A stretch of DNA of 64,000 nucleotides from Sphingobacterium sp. R2 (GCF_040760075.1 NZ_CP142884.1:3720001-3784000); one strand, 5' to 3'. Numbered from the stretch's first letter, positions 44,001 to 51,729 are shown. Numbers and translations: made by a program. The notes: generated from the sequence alone by a model not told the origin.

Positions 44001-44114
44001 AAGTTTCTCTTCCATAACATCTGCCTCTTTTATCCTTAAAAGATCAACGGCAACTGCAGCGGGAAGTAATGGTGTCCGCAGAAGAAAATAATCGGATAAC
44101 TGGAATAATGACAT
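41031..44114 (-). CDS. LanB-type lantibiotic dehydratase (full length)
   Basis: The 1027-aa protein is a class I lanthipeptide dehydratase, which uses glutamyl-tRNA to glutamylate Ser/Thr in a precursor peptide and then eliminates glutamate to give dehydroamino acids. Residues 1-745 are the glutamylation domain (FLLRTPLLPAA, RMSTRSTPFGLFAGVSLG at about 88-105, RASICLTATIDKEQ). Residues about 750-1027 are the SpaB_C/thiopeptide-type elimination domain (GTEWLYAKIYCG, KKWFFIRYNDPAPHIRLRVEL). Both domains in one chain match NisB, unlike the split enzymes of thiopeptides. It is third in a minus-strand series after the FxLD peptide and a receiver protein. No LanC is in the window. Confidence 0.93.
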   Translation of the reverse strand: MSLFQLSDYFLLRTPLLPAAVAVDLLRIKEADVMEEKLRHLFQGERLKEALFLASPSFSVEVEKWIDYKKASNPKIMASLLKYAIRMSTRSTPFGLFAGVSLGNVIASEKKVSLIRGNTHKTVLKLDASIVTGIIAQVSKDRRVYSQLNYRINPTLYLDGKYYKYYQKVTNGKKGQNILKRIRPTPVLDRVVEYFQSDERTANYQSLTDLLQLLGASKAHATLFVNNLISLGIISSELQPNVIGRGYLDSLIKTLERVDKEGYYLNALSRIQTLLRSSPSAVNIQNDVVKLLQPIIPDLDRNNLLQGDLLIEMEDNKLPNTALNHLSDQFQDLLPLCTPAKLTDFDRFKAAFFDKYEDRMIPLTTALDPDTGIGYGRQEGVYNINDEILGEVKNIAITEEKKYDDHHYQDLVIEKFVESVKSHFTEIQLTRSDLDHIAKGCKQTPNAIPSSFYAIGNLLRSSREEHLCFNLGTIGGSSSGNLISRFAHLDEKLANKLKESANSEQQQFPNAILAEICHYPDSNAANIISRPALRRASICLTATIDKEQEQIDVSDLYLFVKDNRLVLWSKSCNKMVIPRLTTAHNFEQGMNIYKFLADFQFQNNRLDISWNWGIMKEQPRLPRISYKNIILSRAQWRIQRLSKYPSHPHDFVKNMQAELKIPTMVVISSGDNELLINLDNPFCAEILLDHICKRETILIEYILNDYSSVVNDKDGNVFANEIIIPIEAQHKTFTDESAPQENNLKRCFPLGTEWLYAKIYCGLHFADTLLKDLFPTFIAAINRKNAIKKWFFIRYNDPAPHIRLRVELSDPSYCSFVVSTINHLLEQFVEEGQISSISFDTYKREIERYTPLCMEPSEELFFRQSEIILMTMQQSSSINDRWLLAFQHMESLFDAAKFTLFEKRDFCIQMNTLYQQEFDNNKNLWVHLNNKFKDRKDWFAQPLDHLGETKEKLSAVQYSIFSTLRKHTDEEEFRSTRASLLSSYIHMFINRLFMSDQRLHELAVYHFMVCYYKMQIGKQKERMASIN

Positions 44115-44126
44115 AGGTAGGCGGGA

Positions 44127-44495
44127 CTAGTATCTCATGACCTGTTTTATACAGGACTGAAACATTTCGGGCGAAATTGGTTTTTGCAGTGCAAAATGCT
44201 TCCTATTTTTGATAAATTCAGGATATTGCCGATGTGACAAAGCGGAGGTAATAATTAGGATAGGAATATCGACGATCAAATCGGCAAGCGTACTGATGTT
44301 GCCGCCGCTAACAATGAGATCTAAGAATAGGATGTCTGCCGATTTTAAATCTTGCCTAAACAATGCTGGATTTTCAATGTCTTCGACCATTCTTATCAAT
44401 TGAAGATCTGGAAACATATGGATGTATTCAACCATTTTTTTTGTTGCCAAGGGTTCATCCTCTATGAGAATACATTTGAGTTGGGGTGAAGTCAT
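44127..44495 (-). CDS. Receiver-only response regulator in the LanB operon
   Basis: The 122-aa protein is a single receiver domain: acidic pair IEDEP (11-15), phospho-acceptor Asp59 in ILFLDLIV, switch Ser/Thr in IITSALS and Lys in ALQKPIS. The usual D-x-x-MP-x-x-x-G following the Asp is replaced by LIVSGGNIS. Its first 40 residues resemble LytTR-type receivers, so it may have arisen from one by loss of the DNA-binding domain. It is 12 bp upstream of LanB on the same strand, so it may compete for phosphate from the LytS kinase or control the modification enzyme directly. Confidence 0.85.
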   Translation of the reverse strand: MTSPQLKCILIEDEPLATKKMVEYIHMFPDLQLIRMVEDIENPALFRQDLKSADILFLDLIVSGGNISTLADLIVDIPILIITSALSHRQYPEFIKNRKHFALQKPISPEMFQSCIKQVMRY

Positions 44496-44538
44496 ATACT
44501 TGGTTTGTTTTTTATGTATCGGGGTCGCAAAGACGATT

Positions 44539-44572
44539 GCTGTAAAGACGCCTACCAGAACGCCTTTACAGC
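44539..44572 (-). ncRNA. Intergenic mRNA hairpin between peptide and receiver genes
   Basis: On the minus strand a 12-bp stem (44561-44572 with 44539-44550, one G-U pair) closes a 10-nt loop. It lies 11 nt after the peptide stop codon and has no T tract. Such partial terminators or mRNA stabilisers after RiPP precursor genes typically keep the precursor more abundant than its enzymes. Confidence 0.6.
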
Positions 44573-44583
44573 TTTATCCTCTT

Positions 44584-44727
44584 TTATACTACTTTTGAAG
44601 ATGTGACTGTCCTAATCGTAACTAGTTCCATATCATCAAAATCGAAAAATGAGATCGGTTCAACCACGCAGACAGTTTGTACATCCAATACAAAATCTTC
44701 CGCTAAAAAATTTTCAATGTTTTCCAT
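44584..44727 (-). CDS. Candidate lanthipeptide-like precursor with FxLD leader
   Basis: The 47-aa peptide from the ATG at 44727 starts MENIENFLAEDFVLDVQTVC. The EDFVLDVQTV stretch (10-19) aligns with the LanB-recognised leader box of nisin, KDFNLDLVSV, and with FxLD-family leaders. The only Cys is Cys20, right behind the box. The predicted core is acidic then basic and ends TIRTVTSSKVV, with Ser26, Thr37, Thr40, Thr42, Ser43 and Ser44 available for dehydration and no Cys to form lanthionine. It precedes a receiver gene and LanB on the same strand, with a hairpin behind it and phased repeats in front. Role as substrate is inferred. Confidence 0.65.
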   Translation of the reverse strand: MENIENFLAEDFVLDVQTVCVVEPISFFDFDDMELVTIRTVTSSKVV

Positions 44728-44762
44728 AAATAATACGTTTAAATTGTACACAAATGTGCTTT

Positions 44763-44976
44763 CTACGGAAAAGAACGACGAAAAATATCGACGGAATGGA
44801 AAATGAAGCCGACGAACTAAAAAATCCATTCGACGAAAAAATAGCGCCTGTTGCTATTTCTGTTTAATTTTATGCTAAACTTTGTTTATGCAACCTTTCA
44901 GAAGATGATTTGTGTGAAAGAAGGGCAACTGTATGCTGTTATCATATTCGACGAAATAGCATTTGAGTACGATGAA
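44763..44976 (-). promoter_or_regulatory. Phased CGACGAA boxes, candidate LytTR operator
   Basis: The heptamer CGACGAA or a one-base variant begins at 44776, 44789, 44810, 44831, 44949 and 44970, and a two-base variant at 44763. Three intervals (44789-44810-44831 and 44949-44970) are exactly 21 bp, two helical turns, and two (44763-44776-44789) are 13 bp. On the minus strand the boxes read TTCGTCG and lie 36-250 bp upstream of the peptide ATG. This is the geometry of LytTR-family direct-repeat sites. The remaining intergenic DNA to 45182 holds no gene. Confidence 0.65.
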
Positions 44977-45182
44977 ATAGCGGTAGCTTAATTGTAGAAT
45001 TCTATTTGGGTCATTATCTTAGACCTATCTATTTTAGCTTCGGAAAACCATTTCTTTAGCCATCAAAATCTTGTGGCTCCAATAGATAAGCTAGATATAA
45101 GTTTTGAGGTAATTCCTTAAACGATAAAAGCGTCTGCCAAATGAAGAGGTGAGTAGGGTGAGCGATTGAAACAAATGAGAAT

Positions 45183-45443
45183 ATGAATTTATCGAATGAA
45201 ATGCACTGTTTTTTGAAAAGAGAAGGTTTACGGTTATTTAGAAAAAAAGTAAGCTGGCAAAGCTCCGCCAAATATCAGATTTATAGGGACGGGGAAACAA
45301 AAATCGGTGTCGCATTTGACCGAATTCAAAATTTTATGGATAAAGAAAACAATGCATCCATGGGGAATGGAGTGGAAACGATTAAACTCGAACAACGTGG
45401 TGATTATATCATTTACGGTTTTGTTGAAAAAGTTGAAATGTAA
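45183..45443 (+). CDS. Small hypothetical protein
   Basis: The 86-aa protein is divergent from the peptide/LanB genes. It has a basic N-terminal half (CFLKREGLRLFRKKVSW) and a beta-rich remainder (YQIYRDGETKIGVAFDRI, QRGDYIIYGFVEKVEM). There is no signal peptide. I do not recognise a family. A link with the RiPP locus, for example as immunity or regulation, is possible only by position. Confidence 0.5.
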   Translation: MNLSNEMHCFLKREGLRLFRKKVSWQSSAKYQIYRDGETKIGVAFDRIQNFMDKENNASMGNGVETIKLEQRGDYIIYGFVEKVEM

Positions 45444-45589
45444 AGCGTTTCAAAGAGATTAATTCTTTCCGTTGAATTTAACCTTCATATCTTATTAGTG
45501 ATTAAATCTTACAAATCAATTCCTTAATTGTGTAACGATTTGCATCTTATTTGTGGCCAAATTTGTTGTATAAAATTAAACAATCCGTT

Positions 45590-48007
45590 ATGGCGACAGA
45601 TCTTTATAAAGATACAGTTTATATACCTTTGGAAGATGTTGAAAGCGAACATTGTGCATCAATTGTCGAAAAAGGACTAGCCCAGGTTAAAGGCCTGGCG
45701 AGCTATCAGGTGGAATTGAATAATCACAGAGCTGCTATCGTACCGAAGGATAGTGAAGCAGTCATTAGCAGTGTAAAGGCGATCAAAGATCTTGGTTATG
45801 GTGTTTCTACATTGACCAAAACATTTCCAGTTCTTGGGATGACTTGCGCCTCATGCGCCAGTAGCGCTGAAAGTATGGCGAAATATGAACAGGGGGTTGT
45901 TAATGCAGCTGTAAATTATGCAACAGGAAATCTCACTGTTGAATATATTCCCGGTGTGACAGATCCTTTAAAAATCCAAAAGGCGGTCCAAGCTGGTGGC
46001 TATGATCTGTTAATTGAAGAGGAATCCACACAGCAGGAAACTTTGGAGGCTATTCACGCAGAGAAATTCCGTAAGCTTAAGGTCAAAACACGTTGGGCAG
46101 TGTTGCTATCACTTCCCGTAGTGATCATTGGTATGTTTTTTATGAATATGCCTTACGCTAATCCTATCATGTGGCTGTTTTCCACGCCAGTGGTTCTTTG
46201 GCTGGGCAAGGATTTTTTTGTCAATGCGTGGAAGCAGGCAAAACATCGTTCCGCCAACATGGACACACTCGTTGCATTAAGTACAGGGATAGCCTACATT
46301 TTCAGTGTATTCAACATGCTTTTTGCTGACTTTTGGCATCAACGCGGCTTACATGCGCATGTATATTTTGAGGCCGCTTCAGTTGTCATAGCTTTCATTT
46401 TGTTGGGTAAACTACTGGAGGAGAAGGCCAAAGGTAACACCTCATCCGCTATTAAAAAGCTAATGGGGCTGCAGCCTAAGACAGTGATAGTCATTCAATC
46501 CGATGGAACAGCGCGTCAGGTCCCGATAGAAGCCGTTCATGTGGGCGACATCATCCTTGTAAAACCCGGTGAGAAGATTGCTGTCGATGGGCTTGTTATC
46601 AGTGGAAATTCCTATGTCGATGAAAGTATGCTAAGCGGGGAGCCGGTTCCCGTTTTAAAAATGGAAAATGAGCAGGTTTTTGCAGGGACGATGAATCAGA
46701 AAGGTAGCTTTCAGTTTAGAGCAACAAAAGTGGGTAAAGAAACCATGCTGGCAAATATCATTAAAATGGTGCAGGACGCGCAGGGGAGTAAAGCACCAGT
46801 GCAAAAGCTGGTCGATCGAATTGCTGCTGTATTCGTTCCTGTTGTCATTGGTATTGCTATTTTAACTTTTCTAGTGTGGTTTACATGGGGTGGAGAAAAT
46901 CATCTGGCGCAAGGATTATTGGCTGCAGTAACGGTTTTAGTTATCGCCTGTCCGTGTGCATTGGGTTTAGCAACGCCTACAGCAATCATGGTTGGCGTGG
47001 GTAAAGGAGCTGAGCAGGGCATTTTAATTAAGGATGCGGAAAGCCTAGAGTTGGCCAAAAAGGTAAATGCAATTGTTTTGGATAAGACCGGAACCATTAC
47101 AGCAGGAAAACCAGTGGTTACGGATGTGTATTGGAAGGATAATGCAGATGAGTTAAAAGGTATTTTATTGAGCTTGGAGACACAGTCGGAGCATCCTTTG
47201 GCAGAAGCTGTTGTAGCCTATTACAATGATGTAAAAGCAACACCAATATCTTTTATCGAAAGTATCACGGGGAAAGGTGTCAAGGGCAGTGAAGGGATCA
47301 TAACCTACTATGTGGGGAACCGGAGATTGTTAACGGAAAATAGGATTACAATTTCGACGGAATTGATGGAACGTGCCACGCAATGGGAAAATCAATCTAA
47401 AACGGTGATCTGGTTTGCCAATAGTCAGACTGCATTAGCTGTCATTGCTATTGCGGATCGGATCAAGGAAACTTCTGTACGTGCCATCAAGGAGATGCAA
47501 GCAATGGGAATTGAACTATATATGCTTACTGGTGACAACGAGACCACTGCTAGGGCTATCGCTGCGGAAACAGGTCTTCAGCACTACAAAGCGGAGGTAT
47601 TGCCAGAGCACAAAGCCGATTTTGTTAAAGAATTGCAGCAAAAGGGGAAGGTGGTGGCTATGGTGGGTGACGGTATCAATGACAGCACAGCCTTAGCAAC
47701 AGCCGATGTCAGTATTGCCATGGGAAAAGGAAGCGATATCGCTATGGATGTGGCCAAAATGACCATTATTTCTTCTGATTTAACGAAAATACCACAGGCA
47801 ATCCGACTCTCAAAACAAACGGTCACAACGATCAAGCAAAACTTGTTTTGGGCGTTTATTTACAATTTGGTTGGCATTCCGCTCGCTGCAGGTATCCTGT
47901 ATCCAGTCAATGGTTTTCTTTTAAACCCGATGATAGCTGGCGCTGCAATGGCATTGAGCAGTGTAAGTGTCGTCAGTAATAGCTTGCGACTTCGCTGGAA
48001 AAAATAG
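45590..48007 (+). CDS. copA: Copper-translocating P-type ATPase
   Basis: I chose ATG at 45590, giving 805 aa; a TTG 13 codons upstream adds a non-conserved tail. This inner-membrane ATPase exports Cu(I). It has two N-terminal HMA domains: the first has lost its CxxC (SEHC, only Cys22 left), the second is intact (GMTCASC, Cys86/Cys89). The metal channel motif is Cys454-Pro-Cys456 in ACPCALGLATPT, the phosphorylated Asp498 is in DKTGTIT, and the hinge is MVGDGINDSTALA. Eight membrane helices are expected. An HMA chaperone gene follows after 143 bp, so the two likely work together. Confidence 0.95.
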   Translation: MATDLYKDTVYIPLEDVESEHCASIVEKGLAQVKGLASYQVELNNHRAAIVPKDSEAVISSVKAIKDLGYGVSTLTKTFPVLGMTCASCASSAESMAKYEQGVVNAAVNYATGNLTVEYIPGVTDPLKIQKAVQAGGYDLLIEEESTQQETLEAIHAEKFRKLKVKTRWAVLLSLPVVIIGMFFMNMPYANPIMWLFSTPVVLWLGKDFFVNAWKQAKHRSANMDTLVALSTGIAYIFSVFNMLFADFWHQRGLHAHVYFEAASVVIAFILLGKLLEEKAKGNTSSAIKKLMGLQPKTVIVIQSDGTARQVPIEAVHVGDIILVKPGEKIAVDGLVISGNSYVDESMLSGEPVPVLKMENEQVFAGTMNQKGSFQFRATKVGKETMLANIIKMVQDAQGSKAPVQKLVDRIAAVFVPVVIGIAILTFLVWFTWGGENHLAQGLLAAVTVLVIACPCALGLATPTAIMVGVGKGAEQGILIKDAESLELAKKVNAIVLDKTGTITAGKPVVTDVYWKDNADELKGILLSLETQSEHPLAEAVVAYYNDVKATPISFIESITGKGVKGSEGIITYYVGNRRLLTENRITISTELMERATQWENQSKTVIWFANSQTALAVIAIADRIKETSVRAIKEMQAMGIELYMLTGDNETTARAIAAETGLQHYKAEVLPEHKADFVKELQQKGKVVAMVGDGINDSTALATADVSIAMGKGSDIAMDVAKMTIISSDLTKIPQAIRLSKQTVTTIKQNLFWAFIYNLVGIPLAAGILYPVNGFLLNPMIAGAAMALSSVSVVSNSLRLRWKK

Positions 48008-48150
48008 CTAATTATGGTTAAGCCGTAAGCTTCGTTTTTAAACGGTAAATATTGTAAAACAAAACAGAAAAATCGTAAGTACAACCAAATGGGATATAGC
48101 GATATTTGTGTAAATAATTGAATAGATTGATCATATTAAAATTAAATAAC

Positions 48151-48372
48151 ATGGAAAGAAAAGAACTTCAATTTAAAACCAACCTTAACTGTGGAGGCTG
48201 TGTGTCCAAAGTAAGTGCTGATCTGGATCGTATGGACGGTATTATTGAGTGGAACGTTGACACTGCGAATGCAGACAAAATATTGACTGTCAAATGTGAA
48301 GGTATTTCGGAAGAAGAAGTTGTTGAAATTATTAAAAGAAAGGGCTTCGATGCAGTGGCCTGCTCCGCTTAA
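48151..48372 (+). CDS. HMA-domain copper chaperone (CopZ-like)
   Basis: From the ATG at 48151 the product is 73 aa, a single heavy-metal-associated domain of the ferredoxin-like fold. The metal-binding pair is Cys14 and Cys17 in LNCGGCVSKV, where the usual GMxCxxC is TNLNCGGC. The rest (ADLDRMDGIIEWNVDT, EEEVVEIIKRKGFDA) fits the beta-alpha-beta pattern. It probably hands Cu(I) to the CopA ATPase encoded just upstream. A terminator follows directly. Confidence 0.9.
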   Translation: MERKELQFKTNLNCGGCVSKVSADLDRMDGIIEWNVDTANADKILTVKCEGISEEEVVEIIKRKGFDAVACSA

Positions 48373-48410
48373 TTGCTCAATAACGCTATTGAAACATCCT
48401 TATTGAACTT

Positions 48411-48446
48411 CACCCTAAAGTTATATCAACTTTAGGGTGATTTTTG
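48411..48446 (+). terminator. Rho-independent terminator after the copper genes
   Basis: A perfect 12-bp stem (48411-48422 with 48428-48439) with a 5-nt loop is followed by ATTTTTGTGTT. The remaining 255 bp up to the thioredoxin gene show nothing further. Confidence 0.9.
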
Positions 48447-48701
48447 TGTTATCATTTCTATGTGGTTAAAGAATCAATAGATTGCTGATCAACCCTGTGG
48501 AAGTTGCTGATGAGTTTTGAGATTTTATTTTATTGGTGATTACTAGCTTTGTTTTCAGTAGTTTATGTTGCATGTCGGTATCCGGCACTTGTGGTCACGG
48601 ATAATTAAGATTAAATTAGCTCATGCTTTGAAAAATTTCCCACCAGAAAGGTCGGGTTGACACTTAGCAAGGTGCAATTTATTTGTAAATGAAATAATCT
48701 A

Positions 48702-49277
48702 ATGAAACAAAAAACAATGCGTATTAAGTTTAATAGCAGATCTATTTTTTGGGGCTTTGCGGCGTTATCGTCAATTTTATTTTTAAGCTGTGGAAATACG
48801 GGAACCAAAAATGAGGTCAAGACCGAAAAGGTGGAGGAACCTGCTGAAGCTGCTGCACCCACGGCACAGGAGTTATCTTTTAAAGATAAAGAGGGTAAGG
48901 TGCTTCAATTAAGTGCTTTAAAAGGTAAGGTGGTGTTTATCAATTTCTGGGCAACTTGGTGTCCTCCGTGTATTCATGAACTGCCTTCTATTGACCAACT
49001 TAAGCAATCCCTTAAAGATAATAAGGATATCGTTTTTCTCCTAGTAGATGTTGATGGCGACATGGAAAAGTCTTCAGCATTCATGGCAGAAAATAAGTAT
49101 GACCTACCTCTTTATATAGCAGAGGGTGATATTCCTGCAGAATTCTTAGGACAGTCGATACCGACGACAGTCATTCTGGATAAAGATGGAAAGATTGTAG
49201 AGCGTTTGGAAGGAAGCCGTGACTATGGAGCTCCTGAGATAAAAAAAGCCTTGCAGGATATCGCGAGTGGCAGTTAA
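48702..49277 (+). CDS. TlpA/ResA-like thioredoxin lipoprotein
   Basis: The 191-aa protein has a lipoprotein signal (LFLSC, Cys30) and a periplasmic thioredoxin-fold domain with active site FWATWCPPC (Cys87, Cys90) and cis-Pro in SIPTTVILDKDG. It should reduce or exchange disulfides outside the cytoplasm, as in cytochrome or metal-centre assembly. An Ala/Glu-rich linker (about 35-55) separates anchor and domain. It sits between copper-handling genes and a metal cation transporter, so a role in keeping metal-ligand cysteines reduced is plausible but inferred. Confidence 0.9.
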   Translation: MKQKTMRIKFNSRSIFWGFAALSSILFLSCGNTGTKNEVKTEKVEEPAEAAAPTAQELSFKDKEGKVLQLSALKGKVVFINFWATWCPPCIHELPSIDQLKQSLKDNKDIVFLLVDVDGDMEKSSAFMAENKYDLPLYIAEGDIPAEFLGQSIPTTVILDKDGKIVERLEGSRDYGAPEIKKALQDIASGS

Positions 49278-49370
49278 CGATCGATTATTGTAATCGCTAT
49301 TTATTAGAGAAAGAGAGTAGAATTTGAAAAGAAAAACAGTAATTTCGAGCTGTCAAGTTAATTTATAGCG

Positions 49371-50252
49371 ATGTCCGAACTTCAAGAGCAAACTGCAGTC
49401 AGAACGACTTATTTTAGTATTGTTGGTAATGCATCACTGGCCTTGTTAAAATGGCTAGCAGGTTTCTTCGGAAACTCCTATGCGCTGATTGCGGATGCAA
49501 TTGAGTCAACAGCGGACATTTTCTCCTCATTTCTCGTCCTTCTGGGTTTAAAATATGCGCAACGACCTGCCGACGACAATCACCCGTATGGTCATGGTCG
49601 GGTAGAACCCCTTATCACATTTATTGTGGTCGGTTTTCTTATCGTTTCGGCAACCATAATCGCTTATGAAAGTATTGAGAATATAGGAACGCCACATGAC
49701 TTGCCAAAACCTTGGACCTTAATCGTTCTCGGCGGGATCATTGTATGGAAAGAAATTTCTTACAGGATCGTTATGAAGAAAAGTAAAGAAACAAATAGTT
49801 CTTCATTGCGTGCAGACGCTTGGCACCATCGAAGCGACGCGATAACATCAGTTGCGGCTTTTATTGGGATATCGATTGCATTGTTGCTCGGAAAAGGATA
49901 CGAAAATGCCGATGACTATGCCGCATTATTTGCTGCAGGGTTCATACTTTACAACTGTTATCATATTTTCAGACCAGCGCTTGGCGAGATCATGGATGAA
50001 AATGTCTATGAAGAAGTCATTGATGACATCCGGAAAGAGGCATTAAAAGTGGAGGGGATAAAAGCGACAGAAAAATGTTTTGTCCGGAAATCGGGGGCTA
50101 AATATCACGTCGATCTGCACGCTATTGTCGATAGTGAAATTACGGTACGAGCAGGGCATGAGCTGGCGCATAAACTCAAAGACCATTTGGTTGCACATAT
50201 TCCTGATCTTGGTCATGTGATGATCCATATCGAACCGAACGAATGCCTTTGA
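49371..50252 (+). CDS. Cation diffusion facilitator (CDF) transporter
   Basis: The 293-aa inner-membrane protein belongs to the CDF family, which exports Zn2+, Co2+, Fe2+ or Mn2+ in exchange for protons. Six helices are predicted in residues 12-200. The metal sites show as ADAIESTADI in helix 2 and DAWHHRSDAIT in helix 5. The NHPYGHGRVEP loop follows helix 2, and the cytoplasmic C-terminal domain (about 210-293) contains GAKYHVDLHAIVD. Metal specificity cannot be read with certainty. It lies close to the CopA and RND metal genes. Confidence 0.92.
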   Translation: MSELQEQTAVRTTYFSIVGNASLALLKWLAGFFGNSYALIADAIESTADIFSSFLVLLGLKYAQRPADDNHPYGHGRVEPLITFIVVGFLIVSATIIAYESIENIGTPHDLPKPWTLIVLGGIIVWKEISYRIVMKKSKETNSSSLRADAWHHRSDAITSVAAFIGISIALLLGKGYENADDYAALFAAGFILYNCYHIFRPALGEIMDENVYEEVIDDIRKEALKVEGIKATEKCFVRKSGAKYHVDLHAIVDSEITVRAGHELAHKLKDHLVAHIPDLGHVMIHIEPNECL

Positions 50253-50322
50253 CAGTCAACTTAAAAATGGCAGCACATGCTATTTTTTCTGAACCGTGCC
50301 GCCATTTGATTTTTATTGAAAC

Positions 50323-51351
50323 TTAGGTGTTTTCAGCTTCAAGCAATTCGATCTGCCATTTAATCTGATCCGCTTTGATAGGGTAATCGACATTATTTCT
50401 TAAGCTTTCATAAATGGCTTCAAACAGCTGATTATAATCTCCTTTATGTGGCGTTACGAAAGATTCATGTTTTTGATTCGCCGCATCTATGGTGACGAGT
50501 TTCCCTTCGAGACCTGCTGGCTCAAGGCCATAAGATGGATTGTCGGGTAACATACCATCCAGCAATTGCTGTTCTTGCACATCCGTCATATTCTTGATAA
50601 AACTCCCTTTTGTACCGTGGATGACAAAGGCTGGTTGTGGAGAAGCAACCAAAAGACTGCCCGTTAAGTACACATTCAATCCTTCAGGATAAGAGAGCTG
50701 ATAGTGAAAATAATCTGCCACTTTAGAATCCGGCCTGTTAATGGAGGTCGTCTTGGTAAATTTAACCGGCTTTCCAAAAAGGGAGATGGCCTGATCAATA
50801 AGGTGAGGACCGAGGTCGTAGGTAATACCATTGGAAATATACTGCGTATCTTCCTTGAAGTATTTTTGTCCCAATTCCATTTTATAGCGATCAAATCTGA
50901 AATGCACTTCAATCAGCTTTCCTAACTCTCCACTGTCAATCACGTTTTTTATGTCTAAAAAGTGACCGTCATACCGTCTATTTTGATAGAAGAATACGTG
51001 TTTACCGTGTTTTTTGCTGATGGAAAGAAGCATGTCGAATTGTGTAGTGTCATCAACGGCAGGCTTTTCTATCAAAACATGTTTTCCTGCTTCTAGCGCC
51101 TCTTTAGCATATTGGAAATGGGTATAGTTTGGTGTATTTACAATGACCAGTTCTATAGTTTCGTCAGCTAGTAAGTCCGCAATATTATCGTAACTTATTA
51201 TTCCGGGATAAAATTGGTTGGCGGCCTTTTTCGAGCGTTCCACGACAGCACTAAGATTAAAATGTGGATTTGTATAGATAAATGGTGCGTGAAAGACACG
51301 TCCAGACATGCCAAAACTAAGTATTCCTGTGTTAATTTGAGTATATTTCAT
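50323..51351 (-). CDS. Gfo/Idh/MocA-family oxidoreductase
   Basis: The 342-aa protein has an N-terminal Rossmann NAD(P)-binding domain (ILSFGMSGRVFHAPFI, about 10-25; VIVNTPNYTHFQYAKEAL) and the conserved EKPAVDD motif (Lys as catalytic residue, about 95), followed by the C-terminal alpha/beta domain of Gfo/Idh/MocA enzymes. They oxidise or reduce sugars, inositols or related polyols. Cytoplasmic, with no signal peptide. The FGMSGxxFHAPF opening matches the YdgJ/YhhX-like subgroup. Substrate unknown. It is monocistronic and divergent from the GH130-like gene. Confidence 0.9.
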   Translation of the reverse strand: MKYTQINTGILSFGMSGRVFHAPFIYTNPHFNLSAVVERSKKAANQFYPGIISYDNIADLLADETIELVIVNTPNYTHFQYAKEALEAGKHVLIEKPAVDDTTQFDMLLSISKKHGKHVFFYQNRRYDGHFLDIKNVIDSGELGKLIEVHFRFDRYKMELGQKYFKEDTQYISNGITYDLGPHLIDQAISLFGKPVKFTKTTSINRPDSKVADYFHYQLSYPEGLNVYLTGSLLVASPQPAFVIHGTKGSFIKNMTDVQEQQLLDGMLPDNPSYGLEPAGLEGKLVTIDAANQKHESFVTPHKGDYNQLFEAIYESLRNNVDYPIKADQIKWQIELLEAENT

Positions 51352-51729
51352 TGTGTTTAAAATACGGCAGATTTCGCCAGTTATTCATTTATTTATAGAC
51401 AGCTCTAATGCCTTTTTATTCTCTCGCCCACATCGCCTTTTTATTTCTAACGTATTTTAGATAGCCGATTATGCCATTCTTTTGTCGTTAAGTAGATAAA
51501 CCGGATAGCGACGAAGAAAAACGGATGTTTTAAGATACCTGTAATGAATAGTGGCGTTCCTGTTTTGAGATCATGCTATAAATATATACTTTTATACTGT
51601 GTATCGCAATATCCAACTTTCTATTTATTTGAAGATTAACAGGCTATTGCAAACAGAATGAGTCCAATTATAATTTCCGCTACAGGCTGTTGTTAAAAGC
51701 AATATAAAGATTAAGAAATCAATGAAATT
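51352..51729. other. Divergent intergenic region, no gene seen
   Basis: This 378-bp stretch separates the oxidoreductase (minus) and GH130-like (plus) genes. TATACTTTTATAC near 51587 is AT-rich and -7-like, but no matching TTTG was found. No repeat or RNA gene is evident. Confidence 0.35.

Noticed and set aside
44584-44829. Longer version of the 47-aa peptide, starting at 44829
   Set aside because: The extra 34 residues run through the phased CGACGAA boxes and give an Arg/Phe-rich tail with no leader-like features. The ATG at 44727 places the FxLD box at a normal distance from the N-terminus.
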